From Priapulus caudatus (Eukaryota > Priapulida > Priapulimorpha > Priapulimorphida > Priapulidae): a stretch of DNA of 57,304 bases. The position numbers and the translations under genes were made by a program. The first letter of the stretch is position 1. Every line of letters starts with the position of its first letter. The stretch covers positions 1-57,304 of the forward strand of contig NW_014578232.1 of assembly GCF_000485595.1 (NCBI RefSeq), written 5' to 3'. Of this stretch, positions 34,573-46,494 are shown piece by piece. Below the pieces are notes generated by a model. That model saw only the letters and a list, made by a program, of their open reading frames with translations. It searched no databases and was not told where the DNA came from.

Positions 34573-36941
34573 GGAAAAGGCTATATTTATCCACTTGTTA
34601 GCTATTGTTACTGCTGCATTGAATTCACTATGTTGCAATAATATAATGACGCGTACACACACACCCGAGTCTATTTTCACACGCATGAGGACTTCAAATT
34701 TAATATAATTTTAGGTTCGTTATATCAAGCCAGCTATTAATTAAATGCGTTCCACATTAACCTCATTCATAGACTGTTTATATATTATAAATAATATTAT
34801 TTATCAGAAGTTTTCACTGATCACTGCAATTTCCAATATAATAATTTTAAATAAGGAATAATGAGTTTTTATTTTTGGGACCCGAGTCACAGAATATCTA
34901 TGTTACTATCATTACCGCAGAGAAGGGCAGGCAACGTGACAAATTGCTGGCGGTTAACTAGATATGTATAAAACCATTTCAAAACAGCCCTCCCTAATAC
35001 CGTATTCATTCGTCGCTCTGGCATATAACGGTAATGGGTTGAATGCGTTGAAAACAATAACGTTAAGAAGCCACACGTATATAGAGATTAAATTTACTCA
35101 TCTTAAACTTAATCAATAAGTAGAAACAATACTTCGCACAATGTCAAATCATTTATTTCCGAATGCAAATGATATAGATTTTATGGTGTTTATATATAAT
35201 ATATATATATATCTGTATATGAAGTTGAACGTATTATACATATTTCCCGCAATATGTTTATAATGCGGAATAAATAGAGATAACACCGTGATTTAGAGTC
35301 ATTCTCACGCACAGTCTAGTAAGCCTAGTAATTGTGTAATTCCTAAGAATTCCAGACGTTCTAGAAAGTTGAATTTCCATATTTTTCGGCATATTTCCCA
35401 TATGTTGCTCTAATGTCATATTCGCGATATAAGCAATGACCCGAGTACGTGTCACGTTTTAGGGGTGGTATCTGTTAAAAATACAACATACAAACAGATA
35501 GAATCAGGAGGTAATAATGACAAATGTATAAACCTGGTAGAATGATATACTAAACTAGAGGAAGCAGCTACAACATCGTGGGTATTATCATTTCGTGCCT
35601 CTAGTACTGCATGCATAGCTAACCCGTCGCATAGTCAGCTAGCCTTCGCTAAAACACTTAATAATTTTTACAAGGCATGTAATTATTGTGAATTGTTGAC
35701 AGCGACATATGTGGTTGGATGTGATAAAATGGCTGGTGCAGAAAACCATTTTTAAAATGAGTTTTTTTCCAATTCACTTGCTTTCCACTATCCGAAGAGT
35801 TAACAAATTTATTACCTTTGAGTTGGCATAAGAAGTCTATAACACAACGTTAATCGGATATTTAAAACACTGCTTCCATCACATTGCCGATTGCCAGCTA
35901 ATTCGTGGCTAAACATGCCATTAATATGCTATGGTTTAAAGGGATCGTTTACTCTCTAGGTTTAGTGCGTTATTTTCAGTTAATGAGGTTAAATACGCAT
36001 ACATTATAAAGTTCATGTTCAATCACATTAGAATATATTTAAAAAAATGTCTTGTAAACACTAACGGACTTACAGGTTTTATTACAACGACGGTGGCGCC
36101 ACTCAAGCCGCACGATACTGGTCAAGTTGACCGAAACCACTTTTCAGCAAGAGCTACAGCACGAGGGGTGTTTCCTTATTTATTAATTTAAAGACAAAAG
36201 GATTGTAATTCTCTTATAAACGACATATAGTTTCAGTTTATTATTATGATAAATTTGTTCTAAAATGAACATCGTTCGTCTGCTGAATAGCATTTAAGGC
36301 TATGAATATAAATTGCCACCTTTTTGATGATTAGCCTCGGTCCATGTAACGTGCAAATAAAAATTTTGGATATATTGGCAATCATTTGGCAAAATACGCA
36401 ACTTTTCAGGGTGCGCGCACGGTCGCGGCTCTAGTCATTGGCGCCCCCCCCCCGTTCAAATTTTGTTAGGTAATGGTGTAATCACATTATAAATTAAATT
36501 AGGTATCTGGTAACAAATAGGTGTGGCGTATTAGCACGACTTTTACTTACCAGTAAGCTACAGTTAGTATGCGGTACAATCCTAGAGTCTACTATTCTCT
36601 TTAACATAAAGAGCTACTACATTATTTCTATTAAATGTCTTATTAGCTCTTATTACATTACTCGTTTTTTCGTACTTAACGCAGGGTTGCGACTGTCAGT
36701 AAATGAAATAGTCATCATTGAATGAGGAGTTAGGCTTTGGCCAGTATTGTATCTATCTGTGAACAATTTAACGCTTACTAAAGTTTTATTATAATATGAA
36801 AACCATACCTTGCATGCATTCCCCGCATATAATAAGTACTCTAGCATGGCAAAATCACGCACCACGCCCGGGTGCCAAAGCTGCGTTGTGCCTCACTGCT
36901 TGAAGAATCAAGTGTCGCTCCCTACTACCGTGACACATATT

Positions 36942-37120
36942 ATAACACACACACACACTCACCACAAATTACACCACACAACACACGCTCCAACGCAAAT
37001 AATCACACCACACACATACGTACGCACCGCACGCACGCACACACGCAATACATATATTATAATATATTATATATAATACATAATATATTATAGATAGTAT
37101 AGGTATATATATGTAAAATG
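36942..37120. repeat. CA-rich and AT-rich microsatellites
   Basis: ACACAC/ACGCACGC then TATATTATAATATA. The mirrored region on the right arm is at 49650-49830. Confidence 0.85.
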
Positions 37121-37814
37121 GGGTAATTATATATGTGAGACATGGTATGGCTTAGCTACGAGCCAATGTGTGGGGAGAAGGACTTGATACTGCAGCCATT
37201 GCGTGTCGCCAGCGTAACCATATGTAGGCATTTATGTGTCATAGCCACTACTGTAGTTCTATATAGTCTGTGAATCAGTCTGTCTTTGGTAATTTGCCAT
37301 ATGATATATAACAACACGTTGTATGTATATATTCCATGGGTTGTTTGTAAGTTTACGGCCAGCGCACCTGCGGAAGTGAACTGATCGTGCATGTTTTCCG
37401 GGGAGATTTCTCAATAGATTTGTCTACAATATGCGTTTTTATAAACATTACACCCAATAAATACCAAAAAGCAAAGTGTTAGGAATCGAACCTGATGCGT
37501 AGGAAATTAAAGCCACGAAAATTTCAGCCGGCTTCGTTGCACGCTCGCCTATAGTTATGCAGGAACAACAGAACGACACTACTGCTAATTATTTATATGA
37601 TATGCATATATATGATAGCGGCCTATGTCGCATCGCTAAAGCCGACGCACACGTTGTAAAAAAATTTTATCAGTCAAATGATGCCATTGCGTCCAAATGC
37701 TCACGTAATAGTATTCTTCAGCGTCCGCGCCAGTGAGTAAAAATTATTAAGGTATAAGTGGTAATGTAGTCACGTCGTGACTGTACAAAATGCGCGGATA
37801 CGACACCTTTCGAC

Positions 37815-38295
37815 GGTGGATATAATTATGGTTTTCCATGCCACCCGACCCTACGCGGCGTGATGTCAGTGTACGTCAGTGTGACGTCAGCTGGCTAGCC
37901 ACCACTCTTCTTTGAGGTGGTGTGCGTTCGAATCCCATCTGTTTATATATTTTTATTTTTCTATTTTTTGTGGCTTTATCTATTTAACTATTTTGTGTTA
38001 GTGCTTATGTTAGTATTAAGTGTTAATTACATTTAATTAGGGTTAGGGTTTAGGGTTAAGGTTAGGTAGGTTAAGTTAGCTGTATTAGGGTTTAGGTTAG
38101 GGTAGGAGGGTTGGGTTAAGGTTAAGCGTTGAAGGTTACGGTTAGAGATTTTTGCATCAGTTATGTGCGTGACGTAGCCATCAGCAGCTAGGCCTGTATG
38201 CACTTCAAACTTTACTCCGGAGATAGCGAGTTCCGTGCGTGAGCGTACATGACGTCACGCGGATATAGTCGGTGGCATGGAAACATATTATCACC
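37815..38295. mobile_element. Inverted-repeat element with tRNA-like segment and TTAGGG core, member 2
   Basis: The ends are GGTGGATATAATTATGG.TTTCCATGCCACC and its complement (GGTGGCATGGAAACATATTATCACC). Sub-terminal GTGACGTCA/GTACGTCA blocks follow. Next come a tRNA-like segment (37881-37940), a T-rich run, TTAGGG-type repeats (about 38035-38140) and TTTTGCATCA. The mirror copy is 48546-49001. Confidence 0.8.
37881..37940 (+). other. tRNA-like (pol III A/B box) segment inside an inverted-repeat element
   Basis: GTGACGTCAGCTGGCTAGCC resembles a D-arm and A box. CACTCTTCTTTGAGGTG forms an anticodon-arm-like stem-loop. GCGTTCGAATCCCATC matches the pol III B box and T-loop (GTTCGAATCC). A T-rich run follows. 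There is no good acceptor stem, so this is not a functional tRNA gene; it looks like a tRNA-derived promoter such as SINEs carry. The mirror copy at 48887-48940 (minus) is better preserved. Confidence 0.55.
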
Positions 38296-40447
38296 TAGTT
38301 GCTCGGGCCCCGAGAGATGAAGAATTTTATTGTTTCTTTTACTGTTGGCTTCATGCTTCTCCTTTCTCCTCTTTTTTTCTTTAATTTTTTTCCTACAGAT
38401 CTTTAAATCTGGGCTACTAACGACGTGTACAGCATTCATAATCCGGCCAAAGATTCACCACATTGTTGTCATTCCGATAAAACATCGCCCTACGAGGATA
38501 TATACTGGCGCAGGCCATCTTTAATGATTTAAACGGCATGCGCCGTGATCCAGTGTTTGAGTAAATTTACGCAGAGTAGCGCGCGCACACGTTGATGTTT
38601 TTGACGCGATGCATCAGTATTACAGAAGTAAAACTTACTCACGAGCGTGCGCCGAGGCTTAAGTATTATAGGTGTCGTTACTAATCGCGCGCGTACATGC
38701 GGTTAGTGGAATGTACTCTCAGAAGGCTACACCCGTTGCTTACGTTGGCACTACTACCGAAATCTGTAGGTTACGAAGGTTTACTTCCATGTGCATTTAC
38801 AAGGCCAAACCTAAATAAAAAATCACGATGACTGTTCTATTGATCTATACCTCGCTGTAAATAAAAAAACCCACACAAAAAAAAAAATCAAAATAAAATT
38901 TGGACATCCTAAACCCCCCCCATTCTCCGGCGTCCATGCATACACGTATGCCGCCGTTACGTGTGAGCACTGTACCGTCTTTTTGCAACACGTTACTCTA
39001 CGTCCAGTTACAAGCATTTACTGTCAGGCGGCCTCGTTGCGTGAGGATGCGTTAATGATGAAGCGTACCGTTTTCGTTGACCTGCGCGAGTGCACGTTGT
39101 CACGAGAAAGTCTCTTGATGACATTTTACGAGCTTATGACTGGGTTAGTTATTATCGCGTCATATTCGGCTGCGGGCCGTCTGCAGCGAATGACGCCTGG
39201 TCAGTGCAGATACGACGATGACTGACAGCAAGGTAGGCTACATAATGAGAGCATAACGCGCCATTATATACTTGTTGCTACAGGCTAGTTGACTGCATAG
39301 CATGCGATATTTATTAGGCATTTGTCTCCACGGGCACTCTGAATCTGGCGTACCTGCGTTACTCTCAAGCACCTACTAGACAAAGCATCTCAGAAACAAA
39401 TGCAAAAGTCGATCCGTTCAAGATCTTTACAAGCACAATTAATTATGGCACACGCTGCATGGTGTTCGAGAGGCGGCTTAATGAAATAGAGGCGATTCTC
39501 AATGAATTGGCTTTCGAGTAGGTAGTATATTTTTTTTTAAATGATGCATGAAATTTCGACAGATGGAATGCTTTTTGGCAACGATTTCCATCTTCTAAGT
39601 ATGTAGTTCTTAAATGCCCCCACTATTAGTTTTAGGGGAACCCGATGAATCGATTTAGATAAAATTCAATGAACATTGATAATTAATAACGTTATTTTAC
39701 CAAAATCGGCACCACAGACCTATGAAGCACACACCTTCTGGGCACTATCAATCATGGCTTAAGTAGATGTTTTGACAGATTGTAATTGCTCTTCTATGCA
39801 TTGATTTAGACATGACGAATCTATATTAGGAATAAATTTATTATTATTAAGGCAATGGAGTTTATTTGCATATATAAAACTAGGCCGCATAACATGTCGA
39901 AATACATTTATGTCGTATATCTCACCTTTCAAGTAAGATTTTTTAGTGATTTTACGTTGCCTTATTATTAGTTTAGTGACACGAAGAATCGGTTAGAGGT
40001 AATTTTACGTCCAAAAAAAAATAAATACGAAATGACCGCCAGAGCAACTTGCTCTACACTATTCAAACTACATTGAACATCTACATGAGTAAAAATTCTG
40101 ACTGATTATATATCATCAGTATTGGTTTTTGGATGATCGCCGTCGCTGAAGTGTTAAGGGCCACTAACTGTATGCGTAATCAACCGATTGCGAAAAAAGC
40201 TGCCCGTCAAAAATCGCCACATCACAGCTTATAGCAGGTGATCCTTATCGCAGCCTTTATAGACAGCTTTATTCAATGTTGTTTTGAGAACATCTTTACG
40301 CTTAATAGTATCTCTTAAAATGATGATAGTGAGACTGGCCGTACTAAGGACACTAGCAAGGAGCCCTTTAATAACTCCCTCTGTGTGGGCCAACATTAAT
40401 GTATATTCTGTCCAAGGTCGTAGGCTGAGCAAATTCTAGGGGGGAGG

Positions 40448-40670
40448 CAGTCGCGGGGCATCAGGTTTTCAAGGAAGGGTGAGAAAGAGGTGGGGGTCAG
40501 GGGGTCATCCACAGAAATTTCTGAAAATGTAAGATCGTTAGGAGATGGTATTTGAGGTACTTTGAGTACCATGTTACGCCTTCATTCTGACTACGACAAT
40601 TGTCTTTTTATAGAACTCTTTTTTTTCAAATCTTAGTGTGGCAGCTGCCCCCCGCAGGCTACGGCCCCTG
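40448..40670. mobile_element. CAGNGGCG-type MITE, member 3
   Basis: CAGTCGCGGGGCATCAGG start and GGCTACGGCCCCTG end. Mirror partner of 46274-46494. Confidence 0.65.
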
Positions 40671-42582
40671 TTGTCAGATTAGATATCAAACCAAATAATG
40701 TAAATAATCATAACTCCATAATAAAATAACTTGCTGATGTCCAGCAAAAACTATTTAAATCACTAGCTTCACAACTAGCTGCTTGATCTAGTTGTATGTA
40801 GTCTGTAGACATCCCACAAGGTTTGTCATTTGCGCAGGTTCGCAGACATTGCACGTCTGACAGTATTGGGGGTGCCACGATTTAATGGCCATATTCACTT
40901 TCCGCAAGATTTTCGCTGTGCATCTGGTAACAAATGTTCAATCACAACAAAACATAGTACGCCTTCAGTGAGCTGCCTGATGTGCTTATCAGTTTGCTTG
41001 TACTTTCTTTGCCGTGATAGTAAACACTTGCAATGTTGCTTCTTTTAGGTGTGCGTCAGTGTGTCTCTCATACCAGATAAGACATTCCTGCGCAAGTGTG
41101 CATATTTCGCTGCCCACATTAACTCTACCCTTTTTAAGGGTCTACAATACTGAGCTTTCATTCCACTCTCTTTGTGACCATGGTCGCCGAAAACTGCAAC
41201 TTCAGGCCTACAACGTCAACCTAAAAACGTCAGTGCGGATTTCCGCTCAACCTGCATCCCCAGTCTCCATATATCACCTACTACATGTAACTGATTTTGA
41301 TATAATAAGTTCAACATTAACAGTTATGTTCAGTTATGTTCAGTTATCGTCTGCTTTCAGTTTGTTCAGTTATGTTATGTTCAGTTAGTCTGGTGTGATA
41401 AGGCACCAAAGCAGAATGTGTGTTGACTTTTTCCTTTGCACTATAAAGTACCATGTGTCACAGAAAAACATCTAGATGTGTGCTCTTTAGTTTGTTTGGC
41501 CCTTGCACTCACAATAAATGACGCTTTCCGAACAATATTCTCTTCTTTTTGCTATTTTTCGAACATTAGCATCGAAGACTTCATCACAATGTGAGCAAAT
41601 CTATGTGATACGATGCCCTACATATATACTGGTTAGACGCGGTTCTGATCGTTTTGTCCCAGCGAAAAGACGAGTAATAGGTCTAACGTACTGTCCCATG
41701 TAACAGGACATGCTATTAGTGGAAATGTACGGACTCACGTCAAATTTATTTGAGGCACAGCAATTATTGGAGTTTTGTTCAATCCGAACACGCCACCTTA
41801 ACAGTTGCGCGTCCCGAGTCCCAGTCGCTGTTAACCGAGTTTCCATTCAATCACTTCACTTGATCACACCTCGATCTTTCATTGTTAATATAATATGGCT
41901 TCGTGCATCTCAGCTTCGCTAATAGTATATACTATTTGTTTTGTTATTATGTTATCGTTCTAACGTGTGGCGTGTGCTATATGATCGGGCGATTAAACTA
42001 TCTACACGACTCTTTCTGTCAGATGTGAATGTCAGCGAACAATCTATAGAGCGAGAATGCTCGTTAACTACTGTAGTTTACGTCATCGTGCGAAAGTGTT
42101 ATGAACACCCGCCGTCAAATTTGTCACGTTTGGCATGCAATGTCTCAGTGTGATTCGATTTAATTTCGTTCCGCAATCACGATATATATTCAATTGACAA
42201 ACGTTAATCAGCCAGCAAGTATTTCCACGTCTTGTAATTGCTAGAAGCTGCGACTGCGAGACCGCAGTTAGCATAGTCTGATGCAGAGTGGCGTAGCCCG
42301 CACAGCCGAGTAGACCTCAGAGCTGGCGTGTACGTAAAAGAAATGAGACCACACATTTGCGTCGTTATTTGGGGCGCGTCGTATTATACCCCTACTCTTA
42401 TTTCGTTTACCGTGACTGCTGTCTCTGGTGATATATTATCTTTTAACGTGCGGCGTTGAATCGGTCGGTCATGTTGGTAGTTGCTAGCCACAAACAATGC
42501 GACACCGAACCCGCCGCACGATTCCAGTTATTTTATGAGATCATCTGTATCATTATTAGCATTATCCAGATTATACTCCCAT

Positions 42583-43360
42583 ATTGAGGTATGCGTCAGA
42601 ACTCACACATACAGTGTAGGCGTTTAAGCAAGCAGTCGCTAAAAGCATGAACAGTAATTGAGGTAGATATGCAACAATCGTAGCGATGATTGCCCATACA
42701 CTGTACGGTGGCGTCGTCACGCATGCAACAACGAACTATCCATTTAGTAATTCTAACTTCGCTGTCTGATATTATCTGCCCCTATAGCCTCACTTGATAA
42801 ATCTAGACGCTTGCGAGTTTCTCCCCACATGTGCGCGCCTTTACCACGGTGTAGAAGCACGCCCGTGCCTAATAATATCCTACGCGTCTATCAATTCGAT
42901 ATAGCATGCTTCAACAGAGGCTACCCTCGCGTGGGATCTATCGTAAATGTTTACAGAGTATGTGTCAGGCCAACTGAACCCTCATCAGCCATAGCGCCCT
43001 TGGCACCCGGGGGGAGGGGGGGGCACTCGCCTCGGAACTGGGTAAGGGGATGCCTCCGGGACCTTGAAAACCTGACCCTGTCGCAAACCGCTTTGCGCCC
43101 TAAAATACACCCTGTCCGAATATACTGCACCAAAAAGTATACCCTGTCGCAATATTGCACATTTCGGTTTGCACATCTCCCGTCCTGTCAATATAGGCAG
43201 ATATTGGACCTATATTGGCCCAATATTGGCCTGGTGATATTGGCCCAATATTGTTTTGCCAATATTGGTCCAATATCAGCTTGATGGGTGTGTTTTTAGA
43301 TAACCCTGTACCTGTGCCAATAATGATGTTCGGAAAATATACCCTGTGTCAATAATGATG
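42583..43360 (+). repeat. Repeat D copy 1, in the palindrome centre
   Basis: Matches 52155-53010 directly: from CATATTGAGGTATGCGTC through GTGTAGGCGTTTAAGCAAGCAGTCGCTAAAAGC to GTTTTTAGATAACCCTG and CCAATAATGATGT. It contains a CAACTGAACCCTCATCAG..GGCACCCGGGGGGAG stretch and the CCAATATTGG array (43199-43280). It is non-coding. Confidence 0.85.
43199..43280. repeat. Array of CCAATATTGG palindromes
   Basis: TATTGGCCCAATATTGG and variants repeat five or six times. Each core is itself a 10-bp palindrome. The diverged version is at 52830-52920. Confidence 0.85.
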
Positions 43361-44394
43361 TTCGAGGCTCTGAACATTACGGCTCGCATGACCATACGAA
43401 ATGATGGACATGCCATTATTATTGACATAAGAACCACCGAGAACGCGACAGCATGGCGGTGACCATGCACCTTCAGCGCTCGTCACGTTGACGCAATGCC
43501 ACAGTGGGAGATTATATACCAAATGTACCGTGTTCAGTATAGGAAGAAAAACATGAAGGTAGGGTCGTGTAACAATACGGATGTGCCATCAATTTAACCG
43601 AGCCATAGGCGTCAATTAGGAAATGCATTGTGCATTAGGAAATGCATGGTTAGGTGGGGCGTTGCAAGAAGGACCTTCAGGCAGGAACAAGAAATCTCCA
43701 CCTGTCATTTATGTTTTCTCAATAACTAATAAAATTGCCGATTTTAATCTCTACATTTTATCTTAATTACTACCATTATTGTTCTCCTTGTGAGGATTTT
43801 CCAGTATCGTATGTGATGTTATTCACTCCTGATATATATATCTATATAAATTTACTTTACGGCGTTCATATTTGACCATCCATTGCGAGCAATAGTATGT
43901 GTACACCCATAATACAGCGTGAAGATCGCGTACGTGTATACACGCATATCGGGTACGTGTAACAACTTTGTAGCTGTCAGCTGGTGGCTTTCCTTAAATT
44001 AGATTCTATTAAAATATGAGAACAGCGTGCTTGAAAATTGATAGAAATGAATTTGAATCAAGATGCCACACTAAGGCTTCATTATGGATCGTGCTACACT
44101 CATGTCTTCAGGAATTTGCGTAGATTACAGGTAGAAATCGACAACTGGATAAGTTCGCATTAGAGATCAGTTACGATAACCAGAGCGTCAGTGCTTGGTG
44201 CAGAGTGAGCATGCGCAGGTCTCTGCCGATTTGAAGGTCACCGTCCGCACTTTATCGAGGCAAAGGACTTTTACCGCTACCTGAAATTGCGAAAAACGTA
44301 AAATTTAACATGATAGCCTACGTGTAGCACTGCGCTGCACATCGTTAAACAAATGGACTTCTAGTCAAGCGATACACGTAGGAGTATAATCTGG
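43361..44394 (+). repeat. Large repeat, segment B copy 3, palindrome centre
   Basis: Direct match to 25785-26975. It runs without a break into the right arm, so the natural unit here is B joined to inverted A. Confidence 0.87.
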
Positions 44395-45524
44395 ATAATG
44401 CTATAATGATACAATGATCTCATAATAAACTGGATCGTGGCGGGTTCGGTGTCGCATTGTTTGTGCTACAACTACCAACAATGCACCCGATTCAACGCCC
44501 ACGTTAAAAGATAAATACACCAAACAGCAAGTCACGGTAAACGAAATAAGTAAGGTATAATCCGACGCAAAATAACGACGCAAATGTGTGTTCTCATTTC
44601 TTTTACGTACACCCAGCTCTGAGGGTCTACTGGCTGTGCGGGCTACGCCACTCTGCATAGACTTCTAAGCTGCGTCTGCAGTCGCAGCTTCTGGCAATAA
44701 CAGACCGTGAAACTTGCTGCTGATTAAACGTTTGTCAATTGAATATTATCGCTGATTGCGAAACGAAATTAAATCAATTCACACTGAGACATTGCATGCA
44801 AACGTGACAAATTTGACGGCGGTGTTCATAGCACTTTCACGAGACGTAAACTAAGTAGTTAACGAGCATTTCTCGCTCTATAATTGGTTCGCTGCATTCA
44901 ACATCTTACAGCAAATCGTGTAGATAGTTAACGCCCGATCATATAGCACACCGCGCACACGTTTAGAACGATAACATAATAACAAAACAAAGAGTATAAC
45001 TATTAGCGAGCTGAGATGCACGAACCATATTATATTACAATGAAAGATCAGGTGTGATCAACAGTGAAGTGATTGAATGGAAACTCGTTAACGCGACTGG
45101 GGACTCGGGACGCGCAACTGTTAAAGGTGGCGTGTTCTGGATTGACAAACTCCAATAATTGCTGTGCCTCAAATAACATTTGACGTGAGTCGGTACTATT
45201 TCCACTAATAGCATGTCCTGTTACATGGGACAGTACTGTTAGACCTATTACTCGTCTTTTCGCTGGGACAAAACGATCAGAAACCCGTCTAACCAGTATA
45301 GTAGGGCATCGTATCACATAGATTGCTCACATTGTGATGAAGTCTTCGATGCTAATGTTCGAAAGATAGCAAAAAGAAGAGAATTTGTTCGGAAAGCTGC
45401 ATTTATTGTGAGTGCAAGGCCAAACAAACTAAAGAGCACACATCTAGATGTTTTTCCGTGACACATGGTTACTTTATAGTGCAAAGGAAAACTCACACAC
45501 ATTCTGTTTGATGCCTTATCAACC

Positions 45525-45615
45525 AGAATAACTGAACATAACATAACTGAACATAACTGAACATAACATAACTGAACATAACTGAACATAACTGAACATA
45601 ACTGAACATAACTGT
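45525..45615. repeat. Tandem AACTGAACATA repeats
   Basis: Eight or so units of 11 to 16 bases. The mirrored tract in the left arm (41325-41395) and in segment A copy 1 (32150-32205) is shorter and less regular. Confidence 0.85.
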
Positions 45616-46273
45616 TAACTGAATGTTGAACTTATTATATCAAAATCAGTTACATTAGTAGGTGATATATGGAGACTGGGGGATGCAGGTTGAGCGGAAA
45701 TCCCACTGCGTTTTTCAGGTTGACGGTTGTAGGCCTGAGATTGCAAAACCGATGATCTATGAGTTTTCGCGACCATGGACACAAAGAGAGTGAATGAAAG
45801 CTCAGTATTGTAGACCCTTAAAAGGGTAGAGTTAATTGGGCAAGCGAAATATGCACACTTGCGCAGGAGTGTCTTATCTGGTATGAGAGACCACTGACGC
45901 ACAGCCTAAGAACAACATTGCACTGTTTACTATCACCGCAAAGAAAGTACAAGCAAACAGATCAGCACATCAGGCAGCTTCACTGAAGGCGTACCATGTT
46001 TTGTTGTGATTGAACATTTGTTACCAGATGCACAGCGAAAATCTTACGGAGTAATATGGCCATTAAAATCGTGCCATCCCCAATACTGTCAGACGTGGCA
46101 AGTCTGCGAACTTGCGCAAATGACAAACCTTGTGGGATGTCTACAGACTGCAAATTAGATCAAGCAGCTATTGTGAACTAGTTGATTTAATAGTTTTTGC
46201 TGGACATCTAGCAAGATATTTTATTATGGAGTTATGATTATTATCATTATTTGGTTGATAATCTATCTGACAA

Positions 46274-46494
46274 CAGGGCCGTAGCCTGCGGGGGGCAGCT
46301 GCCACCTAGATTTTGAAGAAAAAAAATTGTTCTACTAAAAGACAATTGTCGTAGTCAGAATGAAGGCTGTACATGTACTCAAAAGTGCCTCAAATACTAT
46401 CTCCTACGATCTACATTTTCAGAAATTTCTGTGGGAGGACCCCCTGACCCCCACCTCTTTCTCACCCCTCCTTGAAATCCTGGATCCGCCACTG
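46274..46494. mobile_element. CAGNGGCG-type MITE, member 4
   Basis: Starts CAGGGCCGTAGCCTGCGG and ends TGGATCCGCCACTG. This is the best preserved copy, in the same orientation as 7352-7600. Confidence 0.72.

Larger units (their letters stand above)
34573..42582 (+). repeat. Giant palindrome, left arm (about 8.0 kb)
   Basis: This stretch matches the reverse complement of 44395-52160 along its whole length. Checkpoint pairs (left and right) are 34601/52118, 35090/51600, 36100/50635, 37150/49630, 38345/48500, 38990/47900, 39440/47470, 40200/46720 and 42570/44405; the sums stay near 86700-86970, so order and spacing are kept. The arms differ by many small indels. The arm contains the TTAGGG element at 37815-38295, the MITE at 40448-40670 and segment A copy 2 (40345-42582). 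No protein-coding exon is evident in either arm. Confidence 0.9.

Noticed and set aside
37881-37940. Functional tRNA gene
   Set aside because: No 7-bp acceptor stem, and the segment is embedded in an inverted-repeat element with a degraded anticodon arm.
38983-39225. An 80-codon frame in the left palindrome arm as a gene
   Set aside because: The mirror sequence in the right arm does not keep the frame, and I recognise no motif.
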